Origin: Wurfbainia villosa
Lineage: Eukaryota > Streptophyta > Magnoliopsida > Zingiberales > Zingiberaceae
Direction: 5' to 3'
NCBI GenBank assembly: GCA_025175895.1
Contig: CM045992.1
Span: 93,352,800 to 93,416,799, forward strand
DNA length: 64,000 bases
The notes below the pieces were generated by a model. It was not told the origin of the DNA. It searched no databases and saw only the letters and a program-made list of their open reading frames with translations. The translations under genes were made by a program, and so were the position numbers. Every line of letters begins with the position of its first letter. Within the stretch, counting starts at the first letter, position 1. This document shows positions 33,638 to 46,600 of the stretch, piece by piece.

Positions 33638-34134
33638 TAGAACAAAAAACAAGGAGACTAAAAAGAAGACCTAGCAACGAAAAAAAAATACACGAAAGTA
33701 CCAAGACTTGCATCTTGGATTAGTAGTGTGGGAAATAAAAAGAAACAAACGAAAAATAGAAAGTTAAGCAAAGAAATGAGAAACTAAATAAAAAGTAAGT
33801 ACTCACAACCTTCGATGTCCCCGAAAGGCTACTAAACATCGATTTTTGAGGACGAAAACAACTTGTTACGGGGGTAAACCCGGGTAAGAAGTGTAGATCT
33901 CTGCGAGGGCTTCGATTTGGTAGGTAGACCGTGTCGTGGGTCAACTTGTACAAAAAGTTATGCCCGTTTGACCGTCGGCTACTCCAAAAGCGAATACTTG
34001 CAAAACAAAATCAAACGAAGAGTACCAAGACTTCGTCTTGGATTAGTAGTGCGGGAGAAAAATTTAAACGAACGAAAAACAAATCTGTAAAAAAAATGTT
34101 AGATTGGTGGTTTCACCAAATCTAAGCGCCCCCG

Positions 34135-34146
34135 GCTCTGATACCA
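34135..34146 (-). other. primer binding site of element D
   Basis: GCTCTGATACCA on the plus strand, i.e. TGGTATCAGAGC on the minus strand, two bases inside the 5' LTR end. Confidence 0.93.
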
Positions 34147-34148
34147 AT

Positions 34149-35259
34149 TGTTGGATCGATGCGGTTCGCTAGAGGGGGGGGGTGAATAGCGAAAAACCTT
34201 TTCTTTTTCTTTCGTTCGTTAAAACTCTAGAGAAAATAAATTAATTGCAGCGGAAATGTAAATATAAAATAAAAGAGACAATCGACACAAGGGTTTTACT
34301 TGGTTCGTAGCCGAAGGCTACTACTCCAAGGCCCTAGTGGTCCTTGACCACGTACGGAGGGCAGAAGCACTAAAGGAACTCCTCCTCGTTGGAGGTAGGA
34401 GTTAATCGATACAAAAAAACTTTAAGGTAGAGGGACAATCCCCCTCTCCTCGTATACTATAAAAGCTCCGAAAAGTTGATGAACAACTGATAACAAAATA
34501 ATACCGACGTACAAAGACAAATAAGAAAAATTAAACCTAGACGTCGGAAGGAAGGACTTCATTGTCGGAGAATTGTAGCTTTGCGGAGACTTTTTGGAGG
34601 CTTAGAATTGTTGATGAAACCCTAGGTTTGGCCCTCCTTTTATAGCCTTTGAGCCCCTTTTCGAGAGGAACCCTAGCCAATCAAATTTGAGCACATCTTC
34701 CCTTGAAATTTGGTGATAATCCTTGACTCCTCGAATCTGATCATTGACCATCAGTCGACTGATGGCCATCATCACGATCGATGGCAAGATCCGATTCCGA
34801 CCTTCTGCAATGATTTGACTGCAATGAGTCCTCCAAGTCGGCAATGACTGATGCTTGCTGCAAGTCAAAGTTAGCACAACAAAAACATAATTTCGATGGT
34901 CGTCGACCATCCGATCTCGACCTAGACCATCTATAAGAAGTCTTTGGTCGGATCTACGCTTAAGATCATCCCCGTAAAGAGGATACGACCTTACTTACTC
35001 TCGCACACTCGAGCTTACCTCGATGCTTACGTGTTGCTTTTGCTTCCGGCCTTCCACTCGATTCCTTCGGCTCCCTCCGAAATCACTCGAGTGTCGCTCG
35101 ACCACCGCGGCTTTCTCCGGGTGTCGCTAGCCTTCAGCTCCAGCTATATCAATCTTCTGCACACTCGATTCATCTCGTGAGAAAACAAAATAGACTTAAC
35201 TTTGTGTCTTTGCTATAATCAAAACACAGGTTCGATTTCGGTGCCTCACTGCACCAACA
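34149..35259 (-). repeat. 5' LTR of element D
   Basis: 1111 bases. Plus-strand ends are TGTTGGATCGATGCGG and GCACCAACA. Exact CAGTCGACTG at 34752-34761. The C-rich Sirevirus LTR end appears inverted at about 34172-34190. Confidence 0.95.
34637..34644 (-). promoter_or_regulatory. TATA box of LTR D (5')
   Basis: CTTTTATA on the plus strand, in the same GGCTATAAAAGGAGGGCC context as LTR C. The 3' LTR copy is at 26862-26869. Confidence 0.75.
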
Positions 35260-35264
35260 GATAG
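35260..35264. repeat. target duplication of element D, right copy (GATAG)
   Basis: Matches 26367-26371. Confidence 0.9.
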
Positions 35265-36865
35265 GAGATCCTAATCTAAGAGTTCGAACTAGAGCATCCT
35301 ATAGGAACCTTAGTCAAATTTCCTTAATTTCAAAGATAGAACCCAAATCAATTGAACAAGCTCTTCTTGATCCCGATTGGATTATTGCAATGCAAGAAGA
35401 GCTAGCTCAATTTACTAGGAATGAAGTGTGGGAATTAGTACCACCACCTAAAGACAAAACGATAATTGGAACAAGGTGGGTGTTTTGAAATAAGCTTGAT
35501 GATAAAGGTGAAGTAGTTAGAAACAAGGCTAGGTTAGTCGCCAAAGGGTTTAGTCAAGTCGAAGGCTTAGATTACGACGAAACCTATGCCCCAGTAGCTA
35601 GACTCGAATCCATTCGAATGTTGCTAGCTTATGCCGCACATCGAGGATTTAAGCTATTTCAAATGGATGTTAAGTCGACATTCTTAAATGGATACATTAA
35701 AGAAGAAGTTTATGTTAGCCAACCCCCCAGGTTCGAAAATCTAGATAAACCCGACCATGTTCTAAAACTTAAGAAAACTCTCTATGGACTTAAACAAGCT
35801 CCTCGAGCTTGGTACGAGAGACTTTCAATCCATCTTAAGTCAAAAGGGTTTAACCAAGGCTTAGTTGACCCAACTCTCTTCGTAAAAACCTTAGGTAAAG
35901 AAATATTCATAGCTCAAATTTACGTAGACGATATAATCTTTGGAACCTCTAACTCAGCCTTACTAAACGAGTTCGTTTCACTCATGGAAAGTGAGTTTGA
36001 AATGAACTTGGTAGGCGAGTTAAGTTTCTTTTTAGGTCTACAAATTAAACAAACTAAGGATGGTATATACCTATATCAACAAAAAAACACTAAGGAGTTA
36101 ATTAAAAGATTTGGAATGCAAGATGCTAAGATAATAAACACCCCAATGGCGATTAATGTTAACATAGGAGAAGACCTAGAAAGTAAGTCCATTGACTTAA
36201 AGTACTATAGGAGCGCGATAGGAAGTCTCCTATACTTAACTGCGAGTCGACCCGACATCCTATTCGCAGTAAGTATGTGCGCCAGGTTTCAAACCTGTGC
36301 TAAGGAGTCTCACCTAACCCTAGTTAAGCGTATCCTTAGATATCTTAAGGGTACACTTAACGTTGGTATTTGGTACCCTAGATCTACGGAGTTCGAACTA
36401 ATCGACTACTCCGATTCGGATTATGCCGGTAGTAAACTCGATAGAAAGAGCATGAGTGGTTGTTGTCAACTACTCGGCTCAAGTCTAGTGAGTTGGTGCA
36501 GTAGGAAGCAACATTGTGTTGCCTTATCTACCACCGAAGCCAAATACGTTGCGATGGGTGAGTGTGTAACTCAGCTTCTTTGGATGAAGCACACTCTCCG
36601 AGACTTTAGGTTGGACTTCACCAAAACTAAAATTTTTGTAGACAACATAAGTTCGATAAATCTAACTAAGAACCCTATATGTCATTCAAGGACAAAGCAT
36701 ATAGAGGTAAAACACCATTTCATTCGAGAACATGTAGCCAACGGCTCCATACAACTCGAATATGTTGACTCGAAGTCTAACCTAGCAGACATATTTACTA
36801 AACCACTACCCGAAGCCGAATTTAGTCTCTTGAGACGAAGATTAGGCATGTGCATAATAGAATAG
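35265..36865 (+). pseudogene. element C reverse transcriptase and RNase H
   Basis: Continuation of C's pol. RT motifs run from EELAQFTRNEVWEL through FQMDVKSTFLNGYIKEEVYV to IYVDDIIFGTSN, then RNase H to GMCIIE at 36865. TGA at 35486-35488 interrupts the start (D has an Arg codon), and the rest is open from 35618. In RNase H the motif is STTEAKYVAM where D has TEAEY. The Glu before Tyr, by homology a metal-binding residue, is Lys here, so RNase H activity should be lost (inference). Confidence 0.9.
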
Positions 36866-37700
36866 GAACTTGCAAATTATATTTTCTTACTACTATTTCT
36901 TACTTTTTTTTTCATGGAACTAGCATAGGACATACCTTAGATATCATGCACCTATAGATTTAAGGAGCCAATACATCTCACAACACATAGGACTAATGTG
37001 TTTGTGTACTTAGCCACGTAGATGGGCGTGAGATGTTAGGACCTTACTCCTGGTTCCAGATGTAGAGCTAGTGCATCGCTATGAACCATGGAGTATAATC
37101 ATACCGACTCTGACCAGGACTGGTTGATCCTTCATATCAATCAAGCCAAATATGAGTCGAACATTTTATAGATGAACTTATTTTCAGTATATTATTTTTA
37201 AAAATAAAAATGTGGAACATGCTTGGACTTTAAATTTAACATTTATTTTGTTTTCCACACACCCCTTACTCTTTTCGATATACAGCAAAAGGGGGAGAAA
37301 AAGGACAAAAGTTAAGGGGTCAAAATTTTTTTTTTGATAACTTAACTCTTACTTCATAATTAAACCAAAAGTTAACTTTAAGTTTTGAAAACTTATTTAA
37401 CTTTTAACAAAAGGCCAAGGTTAAGAAATCATTTGGTTTCTTAACTTAAAACTTATTTTAAACACTATGGCCAATATTAAGTAATTTCGGTTACTTAATT
37501 CTTTTTCTTAGTAGCACATATCAAGGGGGAGAGTTAAAACCCTTTCTCAAGTACTCACCCTCGGTCAAGGGGGAGGATTCCTCAAGGGGGAGCACTTGAA
37601 AAAGAATTTTTATATACTCCTACTCATTCATGCATAATCTCATACTTATTTTTGTCTTAACTTTGTATGTGAGTTTGCCATAAATCAAAAAGGGGAAGAT
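36866..37700 (+). other. element C 3' non-coding tail with several polypurine tracts
   Basis: GGGGGAG-type tracts near 37288, 37524, 37566 and 37583, plus the final AAAAAGGGGAAGAT at 37687-37700 that abuts the 3' LTR. Multiple tracts in this position are characteristic of Sireviruses. Confidence 0.85.
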
Positions 37701-38758
37701 TGTTGGTGCAGTGGGCACCTAAGTCGAACCTAAGTTTTGATTATAGCAAACGATATAAAGTTAAGCTTATATTGTTATCTCACGAGCTAAATCAAGTGTG
37801 CAGAAAAGTCTCAATGCTGGAGCTGAAGGCTAGCGACACCCGGAGGAGGCCACGATGGTCGGGCGACACTCGAGTTACTTCGGAGGGAGCCGAAGGAATC
37901 GAGTGGAAGGCCGGAAGCAAAAGCGACATGTAAGTATCGAGGTAAGCTCGTGTGTGCGAGCGTAAGTGAGGTCGTATCCTCTTTACGGGGATGATCTTAG
38001 GCGACGATCCGACCCAAGACTTCCCATGGAAGGTCTATGTTGAGATCGGATGGCAAGTGGACGTCGAATCCGCTTATATTTTGAGCTAACTCTTTATTGT
38101 AGTCAAAAATCCTGGCCATCAGTTCAACCGGCCAGTTCAACCGGTGGTCAAAAATCAGCCTCTAGGAGTCAAGCTTTATCACCATTTTTCAAGGAGTTTT
38201 GTGTCCATTTGTGATTGGTTGAAGACCCATTCGTTGAGGGGCTTAAAGGCTATAAAAGGAGGGTCAAACCTAGGGTTTGATCCTCAATTCTAAGTGCTCA
38301 AAAGCCTCCGTTACGCTGCAACTCTCCGACGACTCTACAACAACGAAGTGCTGCCAACAATCCTAGCTTAAAGTTTCTTTTGTTTAGTTGTTGGTATAAT
38401 CTTAATTTGTTATTGCTTTCAATATTGTAATTCTTTTTAATCGAGGCTTTTCGTTGCATTTTACTTTAATAGAAGAGAGAGTTTGTCTCTCTATCTTTTT
38501 GCTTCGAAGGCTTTTGTAATCGTAAAACTCCTACCTCCAACGAGGAGGAGTGTTTTAGTGAATTGCCCTCCGTACACGGTCTAGGACCGTTAGGGCCTTG
38601 GAGTAGTAGCCGAAGGCTACGAACCAAGTAAAAAAACTATTTGTCTCATTTAGTTTTTATTTACATTGCCGCTGCGTTTAATTGTCTATCGAACGATTTA
38701 AAAGAAAAGTTTTTATCGCTATTCACCCCCCCCTCTAGCGATCCGCTTCGATCCAACA
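37701..38758 (+). repeat. 3' LTR of element C
   Basis: 1058 bases, near-identical to 21300-22385 apart from the 28-base unit difference and scattered substitutions, several of which are C/T or G/A. Confidence 0.96.
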
Positions 38759-38763
38759 GGACA
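38759..38763. repeat. target duplication of element C, right copy (GGACA)
   Basis: Matches 21295-21299. B's gag frame continues directly. Confidence 0.93.
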
Positions 38764-39452
38764 AACCTAGGTCAAATAACTCAAGATTAATTTTACCTAG
38801 GGAGACAATTAGAAAGGTGCAAGAGCACCTAGGTTTCAATCCTAAATGGATTAGGCATATGCCTAAAGAAAATGGTAATGCCCAAAAAATTAATCAAAAT
38901 TCTAAAATTGGGCAACTAGAATTAGAGAACCAAGCCTTGAGATCAAGGCTTGAGAAATTAGAAAAGACCCTCAAAATTATGCAAAATCAAATGCAAGGGT
39001 CTAGTGGTCAAAATCAAGGGTCCAAAAGTCAAAGTCAAAGGTCTAGGACTCAAAGTCAACACCTAGGAGCTCAAAGACAAAAGTCAACCAAGGGTAAGCA
39101 AGGTTTGGGTCACAAACCTAAGCCTAAGGTGGCTTACCATAGTGTTCCATTTGATTATGGAATACAAACTAGGTCTAGGAAGACCAAGGTCAATAGGGAA
39201 GTCATCCCTAAGGTTGACCAAAGGTTGTGCCTAGTGGCTAGGGTTTCTAGGAAACCTAGGGTGGCCACTAAGAAGGTTGCAAGGGGAGTTACCCCTAGAG
39301 TCAACCTAGGTAAGACCCAAATGACCAAGGCCAACAAGCCTAGGAGGGTCATTAGGAAGGTATCTAGGGAGGTTATCCCTAAGGAATACCTAATTAACCC
39401 TAGGAGCTCAAATCGGTTTTGGGTTCCTAAGAGCGTGATTGATTCACGCTAG
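38764..39452 (+). CDS. element B gag, 3' part
   Basis: An open frame continuing the gag of B: a basic segment, a Leu/Glu coiled coil (KIGQLELENQALRSRLEKLE), Gln/Ser-rich repeats, then a very basic tail ending NRFWVPKSVIDSR and TAG at 39450-39452. Element H has the same tail and the same stop. In C and D a WVPK motif also closes gag, so the domain order is conserved although no pol follows here. Confidence 0.85.
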
Positions 39453-41349
39453 ATGGGTTTAGGGTGTGCCAACCTTGATTTTATGGGTAGTTAACTCAAC
39501 CATGGTAAAGGTCGCACTTTAGAATATTTTCAAGGTTATGGTTACCTTGGAAATAGATTTGAATCAATATCCTAAAAAGATTTTAGGATGTGCCAATGCA
39601 CTCTTAAAATTAAGAAAAGTCAATTAAATTGACACAATTTAGGCTTAGAGGTTAGTGTGCCATTTTGGGTTTTTGGCCCATTAGGGAGATTAATGATAAT
39701 ATGGAAAAATATATCTAATTATATCAAATGACAATTAATATTAAAAATTTAGGTATTATTATACCTATACTTTTTGTTTGCCATGCCTTGATTGTCATAT
39801 GTCATGTCATGACATCATGTTTACTTTTAATCATATTATATGTCATGATTATGTTTAGGTTTAAGATTTTAAATGTCATGTGTTTTAGATTTCATATTAT
39901 GCCATGACATCATGATTATGAGCATATGCTTATTTATATCATCATTAATGCCATAATCATTCATGCATTTAAGAAAATTTCGATTGAAATTGAGTTAAGG
40001 ACTATGGCATGACTTGGAGTCCCATTCATAAGGGAATCAAGTAGGGTTGCCTTAGAAAATGCATGAAACCCTAGTTTAAATGAACCAAAACCCACATCTC
40101 ACATCCAATTGACATGTATGTGTATTTATACACCCTAGATACATGTGAGATGCTAGGATATGAGTTAAGTTCAAGGTGCATAGTTTTTGCATCTAGATGA
40201 ACTAAAACTCATCTAATTTCAATGGTGGATCATTGGGAAAGCTTGTGTACAAGTCATGTACATAGAGCCCAAGGAATATGATCCAAAATAAGGTTTTGAA
40301 AATATTTTAAAATCATTTTGAAAAACCATGGTGAAGCATATCTTTTGATAGCAATCACCATTGATGAGATTGATACAAAGTGAGCTAAAACATTGAAGTT
40401 TTTCTTTATTTTTGGATTTTGTATCAATTTTGATATTTTATGGGTAAAATAATTTTCAAATATTTTTCACCCATTGTGTGTGTCATAAGTATTATACGTA
40501 TGAATTTCCACGATTTTTTGAATTACGTATAATTATTTATGAATTTCCAAAATTATTTTCGATAATAAAATCGAGATTTTGATCAATCGATCGCCTATAT
40601 GGCGATCGATGTGAGTGGCAATGATCGACATCAAGTAGTCGACTGCCAAACTGATTTCGGGGAAAACAAGGCTGTTTAGCCCGTGTTCAGCTATGATAAA
40701 GGTTCCTAACCACTCCTAACCCTAGGATATGCTTTGGAAAGCATTATAAAGGGTGAAAATCCATTGGATATGGATTAGGAGAGGTGTTAGGTCAAAGTAT
40801 CAAATTTAGGGTGTGGAAAGTTTAAGTTTGAACTTTTAACCTTAATTTTGATGGTTTAGAGTTTCTATTGGCTTAGGGACTTCCCAAGAACATTGTTGGT
40901 GCAATGGTCAAGGGGGAGCAAGCCTTTAGGGGGAGTTATCCATCTTGGGATGATGGATGTGTTTCTCTTCTTGAAAGGGGGAGAAGTTATTGGGAGAGTA
41001 TCATAAATTGGAAAAATTGATGGGATTTTGAGAAACCCAATTTGGAAATTGGGTGAGAGTATAGGAGTGCCTCTCTTGAGTGATAAGGGACTTGTCACTA
41101 GGAAGATGGTAGGCATCCTAGGTATTTATTTTTGGATCAAGGGGGAGATTGTAAGATCTCATTGGAACATGAGACATTGACCTCCTTGGAGAGAAAACCT
41201 TTTTGATGTTAGTCAACAAGGGGGAGAATGTTTGGGGGAGAACATTTGGAGAGTGTTTACCAATTTGGGATAATTGGTAAGGGATTTGAGTTAGTGGTCT
41301 AACTCAAATGATTTGTTTGGTTTTTGTCAAACATCAAAAAGGGGGAGAT
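39453..41349 (+). other. element B non-coding tail with polypurine tracts
   Basis: About 1.9 kb without pol. It is clearly related to 62969-64000 in H and, in part, to 50919-51360 in F, so it is a conserved part of these elements. A GTCGAC/CGATCG patch lies at 40575-40680. GGGGGAG tracts occur near 40908, 40928, 40976, 41144, 41219 and 41231, and the last, AAAAAGGGGGAGAT at 41336-41349, abuts the 3' LTR. Confidence 0.8.
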
Positions 41350-41401
41350 TGTTGGTGCAATCGGCCCAGGTCACGATTGACCAGGACTCGAGTGATGTTT
41401 T
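41350..41401 (+). repeat. 3' LTR of element B, first 52 bases only
   Basis: Starts TGTTGGTGCAATCGGCCC like 18640 and is cut by the LTR of E at 41402. The rest of this LTR is not found on the far side of E. Confidence 0.9.
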
Positions 41402-43618
41402 TGTTGGGTTTCCGGCACCGCGGCGTGTGTGTGTTCGATCACGTTTCGTAAACATGAGCACAGCGGAAGCAATAAAAATAATAAATCTATATTTATTACA
41501 ACACACACAATACACGCATGCATAGTACAACATGTGTAGACATAACCGTAAATTTAAATTTGCAATAAAAGAAAATTTAACTTCGTATACCTTTCGTATC
41601 ACGTGTAGCGGGAACGACATCAACCGGAACGATCCTCGCTAGAATCGTCTCTATCCGTATCCACGCTGAGTATCCTCGGGATGACTTCGCTAAGCCACGA
41701 GCTTCGTCTTCGTACGGGTTACTAGCCTCGTGTTGAAGACGACGTGATCGAGAGATGATCACGATCCGAATCCAAATTCGGATCCTAAGACGAGTCATCA
41801 AAACTCGCTTCTCCGGAGAGGTATTTGTCAACCGATTGACGAATCCTTCATCCTCCACCTCAGAGGATTATCGGAGATCAAATCCTTGGTAAGTTAGCCA
41901 CTGTCGGAGCTCTAACCGTCGTCCAAATGACGCTCCGACGAGAGGAGAACAAGCTGTCCAGAAAACTGGACAGCTTTGGTGGAGGAGATAGGCGCCGGCC
42001 AACAAAGGAAGCCAAGTGCTCACCTTTTCACCGAAGCCTAGGAAGATCACCGGAGGGTCGCCGAAGGATCACCGGCTGAAGCTTGGACGCCAGCAAGGAG
42101 TTGGACGGCGGCACAAGGGCTAGGCGGCAAGCTAGGGTTGGCGCCGAGAGTCTCCAAGGAGTGGTGGGCGGCAACCTTTGCTAGGGTTTTTAGATTAGGG
42201 CTTAATTATCCCTTAAGCCCTCTTTTATAGAGAACTAATTCTCTTAATGGTTATTGGATCATAACCATTAGGCCCGTTAACCCGCTCCATTAAGATAAGT
42301 TAAAATAAACCAAACCATGATGGTTTATTTTAAGTTAAAACGAACCGAACCAACTTTTGGTTCATTCATTTAAAATAAACCAAACCCTTTGGTTTATTCT
42401 CCTCCATTGGATTAGAACCAAACCATTTTGGTTCATCCATTATGTCTTCATAAGACACGGCCTATCCACGCTTCCATTGCGATTGAAACAATTTCATGCT
42501 CGCTCCTTGTTTGGTCCAACCAAACCTAGTTTCTCTCGGTCTGAGAATCCCATTCTCAAGCTCATTTTAAATCCTTTGGATTACGCTCGTTGTGCGTGTG
42601 ACCAAATATGTTCTCGGTTTATGTTGGCCGTCTATAATTAACCATTAATTATAGAACGATCATGAGTGACACCTAGTAGTACATCATGATCCCCAATTAA
42701 CCGAAAAGATCAACGGTTGATCCAGAACTATTTCTGAAACCCTTCAGCAGCTCGAATGATTTGTGCCCCATTCCCTTCACTCATCTTATACCCACTTGGT
42801 TCAGAACATGGTCTATAGTGTCAGTCCCCACTAGGATGACTACGTCACACTTCGCCCAAGTATCATTTCCTCGTCCTACGGATTCTAGTTACTGCACATG
42901 TATCGAAGAGTACTTTACTCTAAACATGTAATGCTTTGGCCAAAGACTTTAGTAACAATCCGACGAGAGGACATGGGTATACATCTCCTCGCAAGGAGTG
43001 ATGAATCCTTTATAGGCTATTCAAACACCTTCGATCACTTCGACTTATACCCAATCATCCCGGGTCCACATCTCCTTAGAGATGTTTGCTTAAGATGTCA
43101 AAGCATAAGTCTCCATGATCAAGATGACTTGAATACCACAAGTCAAAGGAACATCGTACTTAAGCCACAGTAAGAACTTCATTGACATATCTATATATGC
43201 AGAGAACCATATGAAGTCTTACGGCTGGTCACTCTAATGAACTAGTTACCATAACTAGCATCCACGATTAACTCCGGACATCACAATGTCTCCAGCCAGT
43301 GAGAATCAGCTGCTTGGATACACCAAGGAGTATACCTCATGCTAGTCTCGACAGAATTGATGGTGTCCAAATCCATCAATTCATCGACTAGGGATAATTC
43401 TGATACATCACAATTACACATGTAGAGATACTCACTAGTTGTGATCCAATCACAAATTCTCTCATGCTGTAAATCGTATCGTGGATATTCAGTAAATGAG
43501 ATTAAGATCCAATCAAATACATAAAACATGTATACTCAAATAGTGAATCTTCATTTATCATATAAATGGTTTATACATAAGGCGATTGCCTTAGGACATC
43601 TCTCATATATTACTAACA
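41402..43618 (-). repeat. 3' LTR of element E
   Basis: 2217 bases. Plus-strand ends are TGTTGGGTTTCCGGCACCG and TATTACTAACA. Very similar to 48677-50890. A TATA box lies at 42222-42229 (minus strand). ORFs inside are chance frames. Confidence 0.95.
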
Positions 43619-43634
43619 GACTCCCACTTGGCCT
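43619..43634 (-). other. polypurine tract of element E
   Basis: On the minus strand AGGCCAAGTGGGAGTC directly precedes the 3' LTR, overlapping the very end of the pol frame. Confidence 0.75.
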
Positions 43635-46600
43635 AATGCCAATCACTACGGTATCCAATACCATAAGCTCTAACATGACCCTCAAACTTACTTTGAGGTA
43701 ATGCTTTAGTCAAAGGATCCGCTAAGTTCCTTTCAGTGGGAATTTTCTCGATTTGTATTTCGTTCCTACTGATGATCTCTCTGATAAGATGATAGCGGCG
43801 AAGCACATGTTTGGATCGTTGATGAGACCTTGGCTCTTTCGCCTGTGCAATTGCTCCATTGTTGTCGCAGTAGACCGGTATTACTTCAACAATGGCCGGA
43901 ATCACACCAAGTTCATGAACAAACTTTTTGATCCAAACCGCTTCCTTTGCTGCTTCCGAAGCTGCAATGTATTCTGCCTCAGTGGTAGAATCCGCTACAG
44001 TCTCTTGTTTGGAACTTTTCCAACTCACTGCGCCCCCATTCAAGGTGAACACGTATCCAGACTGAGACCTGGAATCATCCTTGTCTGTCTGGAAGCTGGC
44101 ATCCGTATACCCGCGTATCACCATGTCCCATTCTCCATATATTAGGAACACATCCTTAGTTCTTCTCAAGTACTTAAGGATCGTCTTAACAGCCACCCAA
44201 TGATCCATTCCTGGATCGGACTGGTATTTGCTCGTGACACTCAGAGCATACGATACATCGGGCCTTGTACATAATATAGCATACATGATAGATCCTATTG
44301 CGGATGCATAGGGAATCTTACTCATGCAAATCCTCTCGTCTTCTGTGCGCGGACACATAGACTTCGAAAGGTGTACCCCATGCCTGATGGGTAGGAAACC
44401 TTTCTTGGATTCCGACATGCTAAACCTCTTTAGCATTTGGTCTATATATGTAGACTGCGAAAGACCAAGCAACCATTTCGATCTATCTCTATAGATCTTA
44501 ATCCCGAGGATGTAGGTTGCTTCTCCCAGGTCTTTCATGGAGAATGTATTGGATAACCAAACCTTAACTGACTGTAAGATTGAAACATCATTTCCTATAA
44601 GTAATATGTCATCGACATACAATACTAGGAACACGACTGCACTCCCACTAACCTTCTTGTACACACAAGGTTCGTCTGGATTTTGTGAGAAATCAAACTT
44701 TTTGATTGTCTCATCAAAATGGATATTCCAGCTCCTGGATGCTTGCTTCAATCCATAAATGGACCGTCGCAATTTGCATACCTTGGTTTTATCAACCGAT
44801 GTGAAACCCTCAGGCTGTATCATATACACGTCCTCGAGCAGGTTTCCATTAAGGAAAGCTATTTTCACATCCATCTGCCATATCTCATAATCATAATGAG
44901 CCGCTATGGCCAGGAGCATCCGAATGGATTTAAGCATAGCTACAGGCGAATAGGTTTCGTCATAATCAACACCTTGCTTTTGACGATATCCTTTCGCTAC
45001 CAATCTAGCCTTATAGGTAATCACATTACCATCCATGTCGGTTTTCTTCTTGAAAACCCACTTGCACCCTATAGGCTTTATGCCTTCAGGTGGGTCAACC
45101 AAGTTCCAAACTTGGTTTTCATACATGGAATCCATTTCCGACTTCATGGCACCAAGCCACTTATCCCTTTCTGAACTTGTCAACACTTCTTCATAACTGA
45201 TAAGCTCCTTATCATCAATGAGTAACACGTCATTCGATTCACTTACGAGAAATCCATATCTCTCGGGAATATTGCGTGTTCTACCAGATCTATGAAGATG
45301 TGGTGTTACAATAGGTCCAGCCGATTGCTCATCGCTATGAGTTGTCGGCTGTTGTGCTTCACCAGGTATCTCATCAATGTCTATTTGAGTCTCTCGAGCC
45401 TCCTCAAGCTTGACGACACTATCACTGTTTTCTTGCAAGAGAAACTCTTTCTCTAAAAACACAGCATGCCTTGAAACAAACACCTTTTGTTCCATAGGAT
45501 GATAGAATTGGTAACCCCTTGTTTCCTTAGGGTATCCAATAAATAGACATTTATCAGACTTAGCATCCAATTTGTCTGATACAGTCCGCTTCACATAAGC
45601 AGGACAACCCCATATCTTCAAGTAAGATACATAAGGTTTCTTACTATTCCATATTTCATATGGAGTAGTAGAGACTACCTTGGTTGACATTCTGTTTAAC
45701 AAGTAAACAGCTGTCTGAAGTGCATAGCCCCAAAAGGACTTGGGAAGATTCGCATGATTCATCATTGACCTGACCATGTCCAACAAGGTCCGGTTACGCC
45801 TCTCAGATACACCATTATGTTGTGGTGTATATTGCGGAGTCCATTGAGACAATATATCATTGTCTCTTAGATAATCAAGAAACTCCTGACTCAAGTATTC
45901 ACCACCTCGATCCGATCGAAGTATTTTAATACTTTTGTCATGTTGTTTCTCTACTTCATTTCTGAATTCTTTGAACCTTTCAAAGGCTTCAGACTTGTGT
46001 TTCATCAAGAACACATACCCAAACCGTGAGTGATCATCGGTGAAGGTAATGAAGTAGCTATAGCCTCCTAAAGCTTGAGTTGACATAGGTCCACATACAT
46101 CAGTATGTATTAGACCTAGTAACTCTCCCACTTGTTCACCTTTTCCAGTAAAAGGTAACTTAGTCATCTTGCCTTTTAAGCATGATTCGCATGTATCGTA
46201 TGAATCCAATTTAAATGATTCCAGAATTCCACATCGGTGTAATTCGGACATGCGTTTCTTGCTTACATGGCCAAGATGACAATGCCACATATAGAAGTCT
46301 ATTTGATTATCCTTTCGAGCACGCTTGTTGCTCGCTTCGATATTGCAAATGTCACTGGATACGTCCAACGTATAAACACCATTGCTTAAAGTTCCAGTCT
46401 CATAAAGAACTCCATTCAAAGTTATGTAACAACAATTGTTACTAAAAGTCAAATGGTACCCATTTCTATTTAAACAAGAAATAGAAATGATATTCTTTAT
46501 CAACGAAGAAACATAAAAACAATTGTCCAGTTCTAAGACAAGTCCTGCAGGGAGTTTCAACAAATACGTTTCGATGGCGAGTGCAGCAACCTTTGCTCCA

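Larger units (their letters stand above)
26372..35259 (-). mobile_element. element D: Sirevirus-type copia element inside C, opposite orientation
   Basis: Complete 8.9-kb element on the minus strand: 5' LTR 34149-35259, primer site 34135-34146, gag 33637-32003, pol 31423-28331, polypurine tract, 3' LTR 26372-27455, target duplication GATAG. Gag and pol are near-copies of C, but the LTRs have diverged in the palindrome zone, so it is a sister family. Pol has frameshifts and stops. Confidence 0.93.
21300..38758 (+). mobile_element. element C: Sirevirus-type copia element inside B
   Basis: Complete structure: LTRs 21300-22385 and 37701-38758, target duplication GGACA, primer site, gag, pol, several polypurine tracts. 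Element D (26372-35259) is inserted into its pol between integrase and RT. Without D, C is about 8.6 kb. Coding frames carry several stops and one foreign block (25879-26109), so C is inactive. Its gag and pol are close relatives of those of D. Confidence 0.93.
18640..41401 (+). mobile_element. element B: gag-only Sirevirus-type copia element
   Basis: 5' LTR 18640-20100, primer site 20103-20114, gag in two pieces (20174-21299 and 38764-39452) separated by element C, a non-coding tail of about 1.9 kb with several GGGGGAG tracts, and the first 52 bases of the 3' LTR (41350-41401), after which E begins. There is no protease, integrase or RT anywhere in its own sequence. Element H, at the right of the window, has the same gag and the same tail, so the lack of pol is a family trait rather than a local deletion. 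Confidence 0.85.
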
